64,000 nt of DNA from Brumimicrobium sp041655765 (lineage in GTDB: Bacteria; Bacteroidota; Bacteroidia; Flavobacteriales_D; Crocinitomicaceae): contig JBBAEU010000003.1 of NCBI GenBank assembly GCA_041655765.1, forward strand, positions 1 to 64,000, in the 5' to 3' direction. The notes under the pieces are model-generated. The model saw nothing but the letters and a program-made list of their open reading frames with translations. It was not told the DNA's origin and made no database searches. This document shows, piece after piece, positions 1 through 7,742 of the stretch. A program made the position numbers and the translations under genes. Every line of letters starts with the position of its first letter. The stretch's first letter is position 1.

Positions 1-1
1 A

Positions 2-1273
2 GTGTTTCACTATGATTTGTTTGGTAAACGAGAAATGAAATATGATTTCCTTTCTGAAAATTCACTAAGAGATGTTGAATTTAAAGAATTAGCATATAAC
101 AAACCCTATTACTTTTTTGTACCTAAAGATGATTTAGGAAGAGAATTATATGAAAAAGGGTTTAAGGTTAGTAAACTATTCCCAAATAATACAAGTGGTA
201 TTGTAACTATGGGTGATGGTTTTATCATAGCAGACACTAAAGAAGAACTTCATACTCGCATAAATGATTTCTTAAGTAATGATTATTCAGAAATTGAATT
301 AAAACAAAAATATAGTTTAGGGAAAAATTATGGGAAGTGGATTTTAGAAAATAAAGCTGAAATAGAAAAAATTGAAATCAAGCCAGTAGTTTATTCAAAT
401 AAGCCATTTGACAATAAATTTACAATTTTCGATAATAAATTACTTTGGCGATGGCGTGATGAAACAATGAAACATTTGTTTAATAAAGATAATATTGCTT
501 TAGTGATTTCAAGACAGTGTGCTGATAATTGGAAATACGTATTCTGTACAAAAACAATTAATTCATTTAATTTGACGGGAACTGCTGGTAGATACGGTAG
601 TGGTTATACTTGCCCACTTTATCTCTATCCAGAAACCAACGGACAACAAACAATTGAACAAACAGAAGAAAGAAAACCAAATCTAAAAGCTGAAATTGTA
701 AACCAAATTGCAGAAAATTTAGGTTTAACTTTCACCAACGAGAAAGAAACCACTGAAAATACTTTTGCACCAATTGACATTTTAGATTACATCTATGCAG
801 TTTTGCATTCACCAACTTACAGAGAGAAATACAAAGAGTTTTTAAAAATTGATTTTCCTAGAGTACCATATCCAAAAGACCAAGACACGTTTTGGCAATT
901 GGTAAAATTGGGCGGAGAAATACGCCAAATTCATTTATTGGAAAGTCCAACGGTTGAGCAATACATAACGCAATATCCAATAGACGGAGATAATGTCGTC
1001 AGCCGTAAAATCACAAAAGGAAGTCCTGGTTATGTTGCAGATAACGAAACTCACGGCAAAGTTTACATCAATGATGAGCAATATTTTGACAACGTGCCAT
1101 TAACAGCATGGGAGTTTTACATCGGTGGCTATCAACCCGCACAAAAATGGCTCAAAGACCGTCAAGGAAGAACCTTAGAATTTGATGATATTTTGCATTA
1201 TCAGAAAATCATTGTAGCACTAAGTGAAACGGATAGGTTAATGAAAGAGATTGATAAAATTGAATTTATGTAA
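2..1273 (+). CDS. Type ISP restriction-modification enzyme, C-terminal part (partial)
   Basis: The reading frame is open from the left edge, so only the C-terminal ~423 residues are present and the real start lies outside the window. The sequence resembles the C-terminal specificity region of type ISP (single-polypeptide) restriction-modification enzymes: a segment with LLWRWRDETMKHL, then ALVISRQ, and a Gly/Tyr-rich stretch (GRYGSGYTCPLYLYP) near residues 195-210, followed by a helical tail. In these enzymes this region recognises the DNA target, while the nuclease, helicase and N6-adenine methylase domains lie upstream and are not visible here. It ends in TAA with the next gene's ATG directly after it, so the two are probably cotranscribed. 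Family assignment is from remembered sequence features, not a search. Confidence 0.8.
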   Translation: MFHYDLFGKREMKYDFLSENSLRDVEFKELAYNKPYYFFVPKDDLGRELYEKGFKVSKLFPNNTSGIVTMGDGFIIADTKEELHTRINDFLSNDYSEIELKQKYSLGKNYGKWILENKAEIEKIEIKPVVYSNKPFDNKFTIFDNKLLWRWRDETMKHLFNKDNIALVISRQCADNWKYVFCTKTINSFNLTGTAGRYGSGYTCPLYLYPETNGQQTIEQTEERKPNLKAEIVNQIAENLGLTFTNEKETTENTFAPIDILDYIYAVLHSPTYREKYKEFLKIDFPRVPYPKDQDTFWQLVKLGGEIRQIHLLESPTVEQYITQYPIDGDNVVSRKITKGSPGYVADNETHGKVYINDEQYFDNVPLTAWEFYIGGYQPAQKWLKDRQGRTLEFDDILHYQKIIVALSETDRLMKEIDKIEFM

Positions 1274-2596
1274 ATGGAGAATTTTTTTGAAAAATATCAG
1301 AAAATAATTGAAGAAGCTCAGAAAAATCGTCAAGAAATGGAGAAAAAGGCTTCTGAAAACCCAGAACAATTTCTACAGGAATTAGGAATTGACCCAAACA
1401 ATTTGGATTTAGATAAATTAAAAAATGTTGCTTCAAATTTATCTGACCAAGCTAAACCGCTCGAAAATATTTTTAAAGGGAAAAATTTTAAGCAATTGAA
1501 CAATTTTCACAATAAGTTCAAGAGTAGTCCTGAAGCAACTGATGCTGACAAGAAAAAATTACAGGAATTAGGGATTCGAGCTTTTTATGCTGACTTGGAG
1601 CAAAAATCTCAATTTTGTTTTATTGAAAAAGATTGTGACAAAATTATTGATGCACATAGTATTCAAGAGAATGGCGAACTTTCCTTGATTGCACAAGATG
1701 GAAAAGTATTTCACTTCATTCAAAATGCTCAAAATGGTGGAAAAGAAAAAAACGAAATTGAAATTACTAAAGCCAGTACATTTAAAGGATTTTGCCATAA
1801 CCACGACCAGATTTTTGAGTCAATTGACCAGAAAAAATGCACTTCCGTTGAACAAGAATATTTTCTTTATTCTACAAGATCCTTTGCATATTCTTATCAT
1901 AACATTAAGTCATTCAAAGATTACTTTTTGGACATCATAACAGATACCACTTCTAATTTAAACCCATTAATTGATTCTATAAAAGGTTTGGCTGATTCAA
2001 TTGGGATGAAATTGCCTGAAGAATTAAACAAGTCAGCTGTTCCTGAAATTTCCAAGGAACAAATTGAAACATTAGAAATTGAAAGGTTTGAAAAGCATAG
2101 GAAACTGTTAATTGAGATTATAAATAATAAATCCTATAGTCAACTAGAGTACTTGGTTTACGAAAAGGACTTTTTATGCCCTTTGGCTTGTTCCTCGTGG
2201 ATGGTTCTTCACATTCAATTTGGAAACGGATTTTTAATTACGAGTGACGGAAACACACCTTATTACGGTTTTCCTATAATTATTTCTGTTATCCCTTGTG
2301 AAAATAAGACCAAAATTATCCTTGCCAGATTTAAAGCCGATAATGGTAGTGAACTCATTTTTAATCAATGGAGAAACCTAACTTCCGATACGGAAAAGTT
2401 TGAAAAAGAATTATCTAAATTGATAATTGAGAATGTTGAAAATTTTTATTTATCACCAATATTTTGGAATAAACTAAGTGAGAGAGAAAAGACAACAATT
2501 ATTAACGCTGTTACTTTTGAGAAGACTAAATTTCCTGAAAAGCGAACAAATTTTGAGATGATAAATTTCTTTGATCAGAAGTATAAAGTAAAATAA
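1274..2596 (+). CDS. Hypothetical protein with HNH-like Cys/His pattern, partner of the RM gene
   Basis: A 440-residue protein starting at the base after the stop of the type ISP enzyme (TAA|ATG), so it is almost certainly in the same transcript. The first ~90 residues are charged and helical. A putative zinc-binding treble-clef-like pattern follows: Cys115 and Cys121 (CFIEKDC), then DAHSIQ with His128, then GFCHNHD with Cys174, His175 and His177. I recall this arrangement from unnamed Bacteroidota proteins; it resembles HNH-type nuclease cores, but no catalytic role is shown. The C-terminal ~250 residues have no domain I recognise. There is no signal peptide or membrane segment, so it is probably cytoplasmic. 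Linkage to a restriction gene suggests a defence role, which is an inference. Confidence 0.7.
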   Translation: MENFFEKYQKIIEEAQKNRQEMEKKASENPEQFLQELGIDPNNLDLDKLKNVASNLSDQAKPLENIFKGKNFKQLNNFHNKFKSSPEATDADKKKLQELGIRAFYADLEQKSQFCFIEKDCDKIIDAHSIQENGELSLIAQDGKVFHFIQNAQNGGKEKNEIEITKASTFKGFCHNHDQIFESIDQKKCTSVEQEYFLYSTRSFAYSYHNIKSFKDYFLDIITDTTSNLNPLIDSIKGLADSIGMKLPEELNKSAVPEISKEQIETLEIERFEKHRKLLIEIINNKSYSQLEYLVYEKDFLCPLACSSWMVLHIQFGNGFLITSDGNTPYYGFPIIISVIPCENKTKIILARFKADNGSELIFNQWRNLTSDTEKFEKELSKLIIENVENFYLSPIFWNKLSEREKTTIINAVTFEKTKFPEKRTNFEMINFFDQKYKVK

Positions 2597-2990
2597 GAAA
2601 TATGGAAATGCCAACGCTCAACAGCCACACACATTGCCCAACCGAACGCTCAAAACAACCGACAAACTAGCGGGCGAAAAAGAACACCAAATCACTAACA
2701 AAGATATTGAAATATAGTTTTACAAACATAGAATCGGTTTTGCTGCATTTGCGCAAAGATGAGAATCTACCTTCTCTAACTTGCTCTTTCAAAGCCTAAA
2801 ACTGTTATGGATAGACGTAGAACATCCGTATCAACTCGATATTCAAGCTGGACAAACAATTTTGTTGGAGTTTTGCCACCAAACCAATATAAAGGGTGCT
2901 AAAATTTTTGCTTACGTACGGGAAAAAAATCTAAGCAATAAAGTATCTGAAATAATGGATATGATGCAGGAGTATGTAAAAAATAATATC
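2597..2990. other. Non-coding or degraded stretch after the defence genes
   Basis: No convincing gene. Around 2612-2650 there is sequence of the kind often seen at the edges of Bacteroidota intergenic repeats (CAACGCTCAACAGCC). A frame open at 2781-3011 begins at a TTG, has no recognisable family, and its end overlaps in another frame the cytochrome b561-like remnant described next. I treat the stretch as debris. Confidence 0.45.
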
Positions 2991-2991
2991 C

Positions 2992-3123
2992 AACATAGAA
3001 ACTGTCCATAAATGGGGAATTTATTGGTTTCCGATATTCATCGTATTACATCTTTTAGGAGCATTATTAGCGGAATTTTCAACTAAGAAAGGGATTACTT
3101 CCAAAATGATAGGAGGTGATTAA
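2992..3123 (+). pseudogene. C-terminal remnant of a cytochrome b561-like membrane protein
   Basis: Read in the frame ending with TAA at 3121-3123, this encodes about 43 residues: an ETVHKWGIYWFP start, a hydrophobic segment, then HLLGALLAEF and KKGITSKMIGGD. In cytochrome b561-family proteins the last helix carries a haem-ligand His and is followed by a Glu-containing loop and a G-I-x-S-x-M-I tail, which matches. No start codon or upstream helices exist in this frame (a stop lies just upstream), so it is a truncated relic. The overlapping upstream frame (DMMQEYVKN) may be the continuation after a frameshift. Confidence 0.55.
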
Positions 3124-3175
3124 TATTAGTCATCTGATTATAAGTAAAATGAGAGGATAACATTTTTTTATTTAG

Positions 3176-3183
3176 TAACTTTG
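3176..3183 (+). promoter_or_regulatory. Candidate -7 promoter element
   Basis: TAACTTTG matches the Bacteroidota -7 consensus TAnnTTTG exactly. It ends 4 bases before the GTG start at 3188, so transcription would begin at or next to the start codon (leaderless). No TTTG is seen at -33. Confidence 0.45.
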
Positions 3184-3187
3184 TAGT

Positions 3188-3397
3188 GTGAAAAAGGGAA
3201 TAATCATATTCTTTCTACTTTCTTTTCTGAGTGCTAATACGGCATTCGGGGAGGTTTTGAAATTACCTTTACTTATCCACCATTATTTTGAACACAGTCA
3301 GGAAGACAACGACAATTCAATTATTGATTTCTTGGCAAAACATTATATAGAGGATATCAATCACCAATATAATGATGCTCATTATACCCAAACATAA
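3188..3397 (+). CDS. Small secreted hypothetical protein, possibly truncated
   Basis: A 69-residue product from a GTG start. Residues 1-21 form a signal peptide (MKKG, hydrophobic core, ANTAFG). The mature part contains LPLLIHHYFEH, then SIIDFLAKHY, then a His/Asp-rich tail. I recall a family of small Bacteroidota exported proteins with an LPxLIxHYxEH...FLxxHY pattern near metal-efflux genes; those usually continue a little further and end in a Gln-Leu-Pro-Phe type motif, missing here. It may therefore be a truncated leftover of a metal-resistance or mobile region. The multiple His residues would suit metal binding, which is inference. Confidence 0.45.
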   Translation: MKKGIIIFFLLSFLSANTAFGEVLKLPLLIHHYFEHSQEDNDNSIIDFLAKHYIEDINHQYNDAHYTQT

Positions 3398-3454
3398 CAA
3401 GATTATGGAATCATGAAGTAAACAACTAAAAACTAATCTTATCTCTAACATTAA

Positions 3455-5236
3455 ATGAATAAACACCTCTATATTATTCTGATTTTTTTACTATATGTCA
3501 GTACCCCGTTGCGGGCGCAACAAACATTCTCCGAAACTGAAATAGATAAAAAATACCAAAGAGCAAAAGAGATACGTAGTACAAACTCCGATTCCAGTCT
3601 TGTGTACCTTGATCAAATAATAAATTGGGCCAAGACAAACAATCAACCTGAGTGGTTGGTAAAAGCAAACCAACTAATTGCGGAAATATATTATTACCGT
3701 AACGAACGTGAGTTGGGTTTTGATTACTTGATTGAAGCACTCGCAGTAAGCGAAAAAAACAATTTAATTGAAGATGAAATAAATGTTCTTTACGCAATCG
3801 GACTACACTTCTCCAGAAGTTCCAGAAGAGCCAACAAAGTCATAGATGAAGAAAAAATACACAAAGCGTTGGAGTACCACCAAAAAGGTGTGCAACTGGC
3901 TGAAGCAAATGATTTGACAGCCCTTTCAGGAACAGGCTACGGCCATATGGGCACCTGTTTCTTGAGATTGGGTGAAAAGGAAAAAGCATTAAATGTATAT
4001 CAAAAATCAGAAGCCAATGCCCGAATCGCTAATGACTCCACTAGCATGGGGTATATTCTGGATGATTTGGGGAGTTTACTTTCCGTAATGGGAAAGAAAG
4101 ACGAAGGAAAAAAACTATTATTAGAAGCGCTTGAAATCAGAAAAAACCTGAAAGACACCTTTCCTTATGCCATCAACCTGAACAACTTGGGAGAATATTA
4201 CCTAAGTGAAAACGACCATAAAAACGCGAGGAGATATTTTGAATCTTCTCTGGAATTGTCAATAAAAAAACAATACCTGGACTTGGCAATACATACCTCC
4301 AAATTGTTGGTTACCATTTATGAAAACGAAAACCAATATAAAAAGGCTTATGACCTGAAAAAACAAGAGATGCAGATGATGGACACCTTGTACAGCATCA
4401 ACAGGGCAAAATCACTTTTAGAAATGGAAGCCAAATATGAATCTGCCCAGAAAGACAAAACCTTGCTTGAACAACAACAGACCATCCAACAAAAAGAACT
4501 CGACATAAGAAAACGAACTTTATGGCTTGTTTCTTCACTGGGGCTATTATTACTAATCGCAGGTGTTTTACTTTATCTTTTTAAACGAAAAGAGGCTTTA
4601 GCAAAACAAGCGACTTTGGAGTTGAAGCTTGCCGAAGAAAAAGAACGAACCCGTCTGCAAAAAGAAAGATTGCGCATATCAAGGGAATTGCACGACAATA
4701 TCGGTTCGTATCTTACACTTATCAATGCCTCCCTTGAAAATTTGCCAGAAATGTCATCGGAACAAATTACGGAGCGTTATCCCAAATTGCAAAAAGCATT
4801 ATCATTAAGTATGCGTGAACTACGGAAAACGGTCTGGCTACTCAATAATCAAAAGATTATGATTGATGCTCTTACACTGCGTTTACGTGATTTCTTTAAA
4901 CCCATAAACGAAAACGGAACCAAAATTATCGTACGTTCCCAAGGAAATACCGAAAAAACACTTACAGACATACAGGCGACCCACCTTTTTCGTATTATAC
5001 AAGAAGCTGTGAGTAATGCCTATAAATATGCCAAAGCCCAAAATATTTATATCAATTTAGAAGTAACAGACAAGATATGCTTTTCAATTACAGATGACGG
5101 AATTGGCTTTGAACCTTCCGCTGTCCAAAACGGTAATGGCTTGAAAAATATGCAGTCGAGAATTACAGAACTAAAAGGCGTGTTGCAAATTAAAAGCGAG
5201 CCAAATAAAGGCACTAAAGTAAGCGGTTGCTTTTAA
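3455..5236 (+). CDS. TPR-containing sensor histidine kinase (NarX/DesK-like HisKA_3)
   Basis: A signal-like N-terminus (residues 1-21, ending LRAQ) leads into periplasmic tetratricopeptide helices (about 25-310), a coiled coil, one membrane helix near 356-376, a HisKA_3 dimerisation domain with the phospho-acceptor His413 (ISRELHDNIGS), and a HATPase_c domain (N-box EAVSNA near 521, G1 DDGIGF near 547, G2 GNGLKNM). It should sense through the TPR region and phosphorylate the NarL-type regulator encoded next. The annotated end (KVSGCF) breaks the last beta strand. Removing one G at 5225-5226 restores an alternating hydrophobic strand (KVSVAFKMK) and moves the stop to 5277-5279, so a one-base insertion or sequencing error is likely. 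Confidence 0.93.
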   Translation: MNKHLYIILIFLLYVSTPLRAQQTFSETEIDKKYQRAKEIRSTNSDSSLVYLDQIINWAKTNNQPEWLVKANQLIAEIYYYRNERELGFDYLIEALAVSEKNNLIEDEINVLYAIGLHFSRSSRRANKVIDEEKIHKALEYHQKGVQLAEANDLTALSGTGYGHMGTCFLRLGEKEKALNVYQKSEANARIANDSTSMGYILDDLGSLLSVMGKKDEGKKLLLEALEIRKNLKDTFPYAINLNNLGEYYLSENDHKNARRYFESSLELSIKKQYLDLAIHTSKLLVTIYENENQYKKAYDLKKQEMQMMDTLYSINRAKSLLEMEAKYESAQKDKTLLEQQQTIQQKELDIRKRTLWLVSSLGLLLLIAGVLLYLFKRKEALAKQATLELKLAEEKERTRLQKERLRISRELHDNIGSYLTLINASLENLPEMSSEQITERYPKLQKALSLSMRELRKTVWLLNNQKIMIDALTLRLRDFFKPINENGTKIIVRSQGNTEKTLTDIQATHLFRIIQEAVSNAYKYAKAQNIYINLEVTDKICFSITDDGIGFEPSAVQNGNGLKNMQSRITELKGVLQIKSEPNKGTKVSGCF

Positions 5237-5244
5237 AATGAAAA

Positions 5245-5262
5245 ATACGAATAACTGCGTAT
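5245..5262. promoter_or_regulatory. Inverted-repeat operator upstream of the response regulator
   Basis: ATACG (5245-5249) and CGTAT (5258-5262) are perfect reverse complements separated by 8 bases. Exactly 22 bases downstream lies TAATTTAG (5285-5292), one mismatch from TAnnTTTG. A second dyad with the same arms, spacing and distance to a -7 box precedes the lipoprotein gene. Position near -43 suits an activator site, and a NarL-type dimer would bind such a dyad, so autoregulation by the regulator encoded at 5316-5960 is the simplest reading. Confidence 0.65.
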
Positions 5263-5315
5263 GGTTAACAAAGCATTAAAAGAATAATTTAGTGGAAAAT
5301 TATAATAAAAGACCA

Positions 5316-5960
5316 ATGCCCATTCATATTGCCATAGCGGAAGACAATAGCTTTGCCTTGCAAGGGTTGAAAAATCGCTTGGCAAAACATCCCGAAATTA
5401 TCATTAAACATACTGCCAAAACCGGAGCGGAGTTATTAAAACAACTCAACAAAAATCATAACATCGACTTGGTTTTAATGGATTTGCAAATGCCTGAAAT
5501 GGACGGTATTGAGGCAACCGCAGCTGTAAAGACCAAATACCCGCAAATCAAAGTACTTATTCTCACCACTTTTGATGATGACGAAAGTCTCTTTAATGCA
5601 ATATTGGCAGGTGCATCAGGATATTTATTAAAAGAAGACAGCGGAACGGAAATTTTTCAAGCCATTATGGATACACTTTCGGGTGGAGCTGCAATGAGTC
5701 CCGTGATCGCACTGAAAACACTCCAACTTATACGGCAACCTATTTCAAAAAATCAAAAAACCGAAGATTTTGGACTTACTGAACGGGAAACCGAACTTCT
5801 TACGCAACTTAAAAACGGGTTAACTTATGAAGAGGTAGCGACTAACTTACACATCAGCTATCATACCGTGCGCAAGCACATCGAGAACATTTACCGAAAA
5901 CTACAGGTAAAAAACAAAGTAGAAGCCGTAAAAAAGGCGACTGATAATAGAATTGTCTAA
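5316..5960 (+). CDS. NarL/FixJ-family response regulator
   Basis: A 214-residue two-component regulator. Counted from the chosen ATG (MPIHIAIAED), it has the acidic pocket Glu9-Asp10, phospho-acceptor Asp56 (LVLMDLQMPEMDG), a conserved LTTFDDD and Lys near 106 (YLLKED), and a C-terminal LuxR-type helix-turn-helix (LTERETELL, then SYHTVRKHIENIYRKL). A GTG at 5292 would add eight residues, but that GTG overlaps the candidate -7 box 5285-5292, so 5316 is preferred. It follows the kinase and is probably its partner. The matching dyads at 5245-5262 and 5962-5979 suggest it activates both its own gene and the lipoprotein/delta-60 operon downstream. Confidence 0.95.
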   Translation: MPIHIAIAEDNSFALQGLKNRLAKHPEIIIKHTAKTGAELLKQLNKNHNIDLVLMDLQMPEMDGIEATAAVKTKYPQIKVLILTTFDDDESLFNAILAGASGYLLKEDSGTEIFQAIMDTLSGGAAMSPVIALKTLQLIRQPISKNQKTEDFGLTERETELLTQLKNGLTYEEVATNLHISYHTVRKHIENIYRKLQVKNKVEAVKKATDNRIV

Positions 5961-5961
5961 A

Positions 5962-6009
5962 ATACGAAGAATTGCGTATTGAATATCCTCTGTTAGATTC
6001 TCAACTTTG
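5962..6009 (+). promoter_or_regulatory. Inverted-repeat operator plus promoter of the lipoprotein operon
   Basis: The dyad ATACG (5962-5966)-N8-CGTAT (5975-5979) repeats the one at 5245-5262. It begins 1 bp after the regulator's stop codon. CAACTTTG (6002-6009) is one mismatch from TAnnTTTG, and TTG at 5979-5981 sits at -33 distance. The dyad centre would lie about 43 bp before the transcription start, a typical activator position. Confidence 0.65.
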
Positions 6010-6034
6010 CAGAATACTAAAAAAATAAACAATT

Positions 6035-6289
6035 ATGAAAAAAATGATTCTATTATGCTGTATAACAGCAATGATGTTGGCTACTGGTTGTAGTAAGGAC
6101 GATAATAACAATGGATCTGGCTGTATATCAGAATACTCCTGTTTTGAATGTACAAACTGCCAAGGTAATTACGGACACCTTATAGATGGAGAATATTGCG
6201 TGGACGGTTATGATAACTGTGAGGATTGGGAAACCGCAAAAGTCAATTACGAAACCAATGATGGATGCGATTGCGAATACACGCAATAG
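6035..6289 (+). CDS. Small Cys-rich lipoprotein
   Basis: An 84-residue product with a lipoprotein signal (MKKMILLCC..., lipobox LATGC with lipidated Cys19), followed by Ser-Lys-Asp-Asp and a polar linker. The mature part holds eight further cysteines in spaced pairs (SCFECTNC, then EYC, DNC, GCDC), so it is probably disulfide-bonded and held in the periplasm or at the surface. I do not recognise the family. It is the first gene downstream of the second ATACG-N8-CGTAT dyad, which makes it the likeliest target of the adjacent two-component system. The broken delta-60 gene follows after 32 bp, probably in the same transcript. Confidence 0.8.
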   Translation: MKKMILLCCITAMMLATGCSKDDNNNGSGCISEYSCFECTNCQGNYGHLIDGEYCVDGYDNCEDWETAKVNYETNDGCDCEYTQ

Positions 6290-6321
6290 GCCACTTATTT
6301 AACTTATAAAAACACAAAACA

Positions 6322-7267
6322 ATGAAAAAAACATTACTCACAATCGGAATAGCAATGTTGGTTTCCGCAGGTGCGTTTTCTCAACTTGGAACCATAGACC
6401 CAAACTTCAATCTTGGATCAGGCTTCGGTCCCGACATTTGGACGGGAAAATGTGAAACAGTAAAACAACAACAGAACGGAAAACTGTTGGTAGGAGGGTC
6501 ATTCAAAACCTACGATGATAAACGAAGCACTTTACATCATTAGATTAAATTTAGATGGCACGCGCGACAATGGTTTTACCAGCCCATTTAATGAAAAATG
6601 GGGAGCAACAATAAATCACATTGAGGTTTTATCTGATGGCAAGATTTTGGTGGGTGGCGCCTTCTTGGAATCGAGCGACACGACCTTACCGGGAATCATT
6701 CGACTCAATTCTGATGGGAGTATTGACCAAAGCTTTACCGCTCCTTCTTCCGTAACCGGTGTTTCAACCTTTGCTGTGCAGGCGGATGGAAAAGTATTTG
6801 TTGCAAACCAAAATTTTGGAGCACCAAGCGAAGCGTACGTGGTGGAACGATACAATGTGGATGGGTCTTTAGATACCATTTTCCCTAAAAAATACGTAAA
6901 CAGAGAGGTAAAAGACCTTATCATTCAAACCGATGGCAACATTACATTTGTGGGCTATTTCGACTACAACCCCACAGGAATTATGCGACTTATAGGAGAT
7001 GCCCCGTTGAGCATTAACTCAATGGAAGAAGATGAATTCAATATTAAAATGTATCCCAACCCTGCTTCAGGAATTGTAAACTTTGATAATATTCCACAAA
7101 ATTCCATGCTTCGCATTATCGACCTTACAGGAAAAGTAATGTATGAACAATTTGTATCGGATAATTTCGAATCGGTAAATATTTCAGATTTTACAAACGG
7201 TATATATTTAGTCCAAATTGAAAACAACGGAAGTATATCAAATAAGAAACTAATTGTAAACCAATAA
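6322..7267 (+). pseudogene. Delta-60-repeat T9SS-sorted surface protein, frameshifted
   Basis: Two overlapping frames together make one protein of about 315 residues. The first (6322-6543) has a signal peptide and the start of a delta-60 repeat (PNFNLGSGFG, GKLLVGGSF, TYDD). The second continues from about 6519 with EALYIIRLNLDG, GKILVGGAF and IIRLNSDGSIDQSF, and ends in a type A T9SS sorting domain (KMYPNPASG ... LIVNQ, with NGIYLVQI). Removing one A in the AAA run at 6517-6519 (GATAAACGAA) joins them as TYDD-NEALYIIRL. Either the gene is recently broken or the base is a sequence error. It is followed by a strong terminator. If functional, the protein would be a small surface beta-propeller-like protein exported by T9SS. 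Confidence 0.85.
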
Positions 7268-7273
7268 AAACAC

Positions 7274-7320
7274 CACTAATGCACGAATAATGTTCCTTTA
7301 TTCGTGCATTAGTGTTTAAA
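7274..7320 (+). terminator. Strong intrinsic terminator
   Basis: A perfect 17-bp stem: CACTAATGCACGAATAA (7274-7290) pairs with 7298-7314 across a 7-base loop, flanked by AAAAA upstream and TTTAAAAAA downstream. It closes the two-component/lipoprotein/delta-60 unit. Confidence 0.85.
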
Positions 7321-7334
7321 AAAGAATATGAAGT

Positions 7335-7615
7335 ACAAACTTACAACTGAGTAATAGTCCTGAGTTTGCAGAACACCTTAAAATCACAGAAAAATTACAA
7401 ACACCGATTTACTTTGCTCATCCATATTGTTCATGGGAAAAAGGCGCCATCGAGCATGGTAATAAGTTTATTAGACAATTTATACCGAAGGATGCCGACT
7501 TTAACGCAACATACCCAAGGGCATTTGACTGATATACAACAGTTATTAAATATAAGACCTCAAAAAAACTACATTTTAAACCTCAAAAGAGAATATTTTA
7601 TAACTTTATAGATGG
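7335..7615 (+). pseudogene. IS30-family transposase remnant (C-terminal catalytic end)
   Basis: In one frame from about 7335 the translation reads SNSPEFAEHLKITEKL, then YFAHPYCSWEKGAIEHGN, then FIRQFIPKDADF, which is the conserved C-terminal block of IS30 transposases (second Asp of DDE in a DNGxEF motif, Glu in WExGxxExxN, then RQxxPK). Here the DNG is changed (SNS), a stop follows shortly after, and the final part (QQLLNIRPQKNY) continues in another frame. No inverted terminal repeats were identified. It is a dead fragment of a former insertion; most of the transposase is missing. The stretch 7616-7742 holds nothing I recognise apart from a possible weak -7 box (TAACTTTA, 7727-7734) before the nuclease gene. 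Confidence 0.75.
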
Positions 7616-7742
7616 AAATTATGGTAGTGTATCATTTGAAACTTGTTTCTGCCGATGCTCATAAAGCCAGTGTTTTAAAGATGCTTAAAGTTTATTTTGT
7701 ACTTTTATCGGACTGTAATGATTTAATAACTTTAAATAAAAA

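Noticed and set aside
2781..3011. A 76-residue gene
   Set aside because: Begins at a TTG, has no recognisable family, and its end overlaps in another frame a better-supported cytochrome b561-like remnant.
7366..7611. An 81-residue gene
   Set aside because: The frame crosses the IS30 remnant; the recognisable transposase motifs are partly in this frame and partly in another, so it is not a separate gene.
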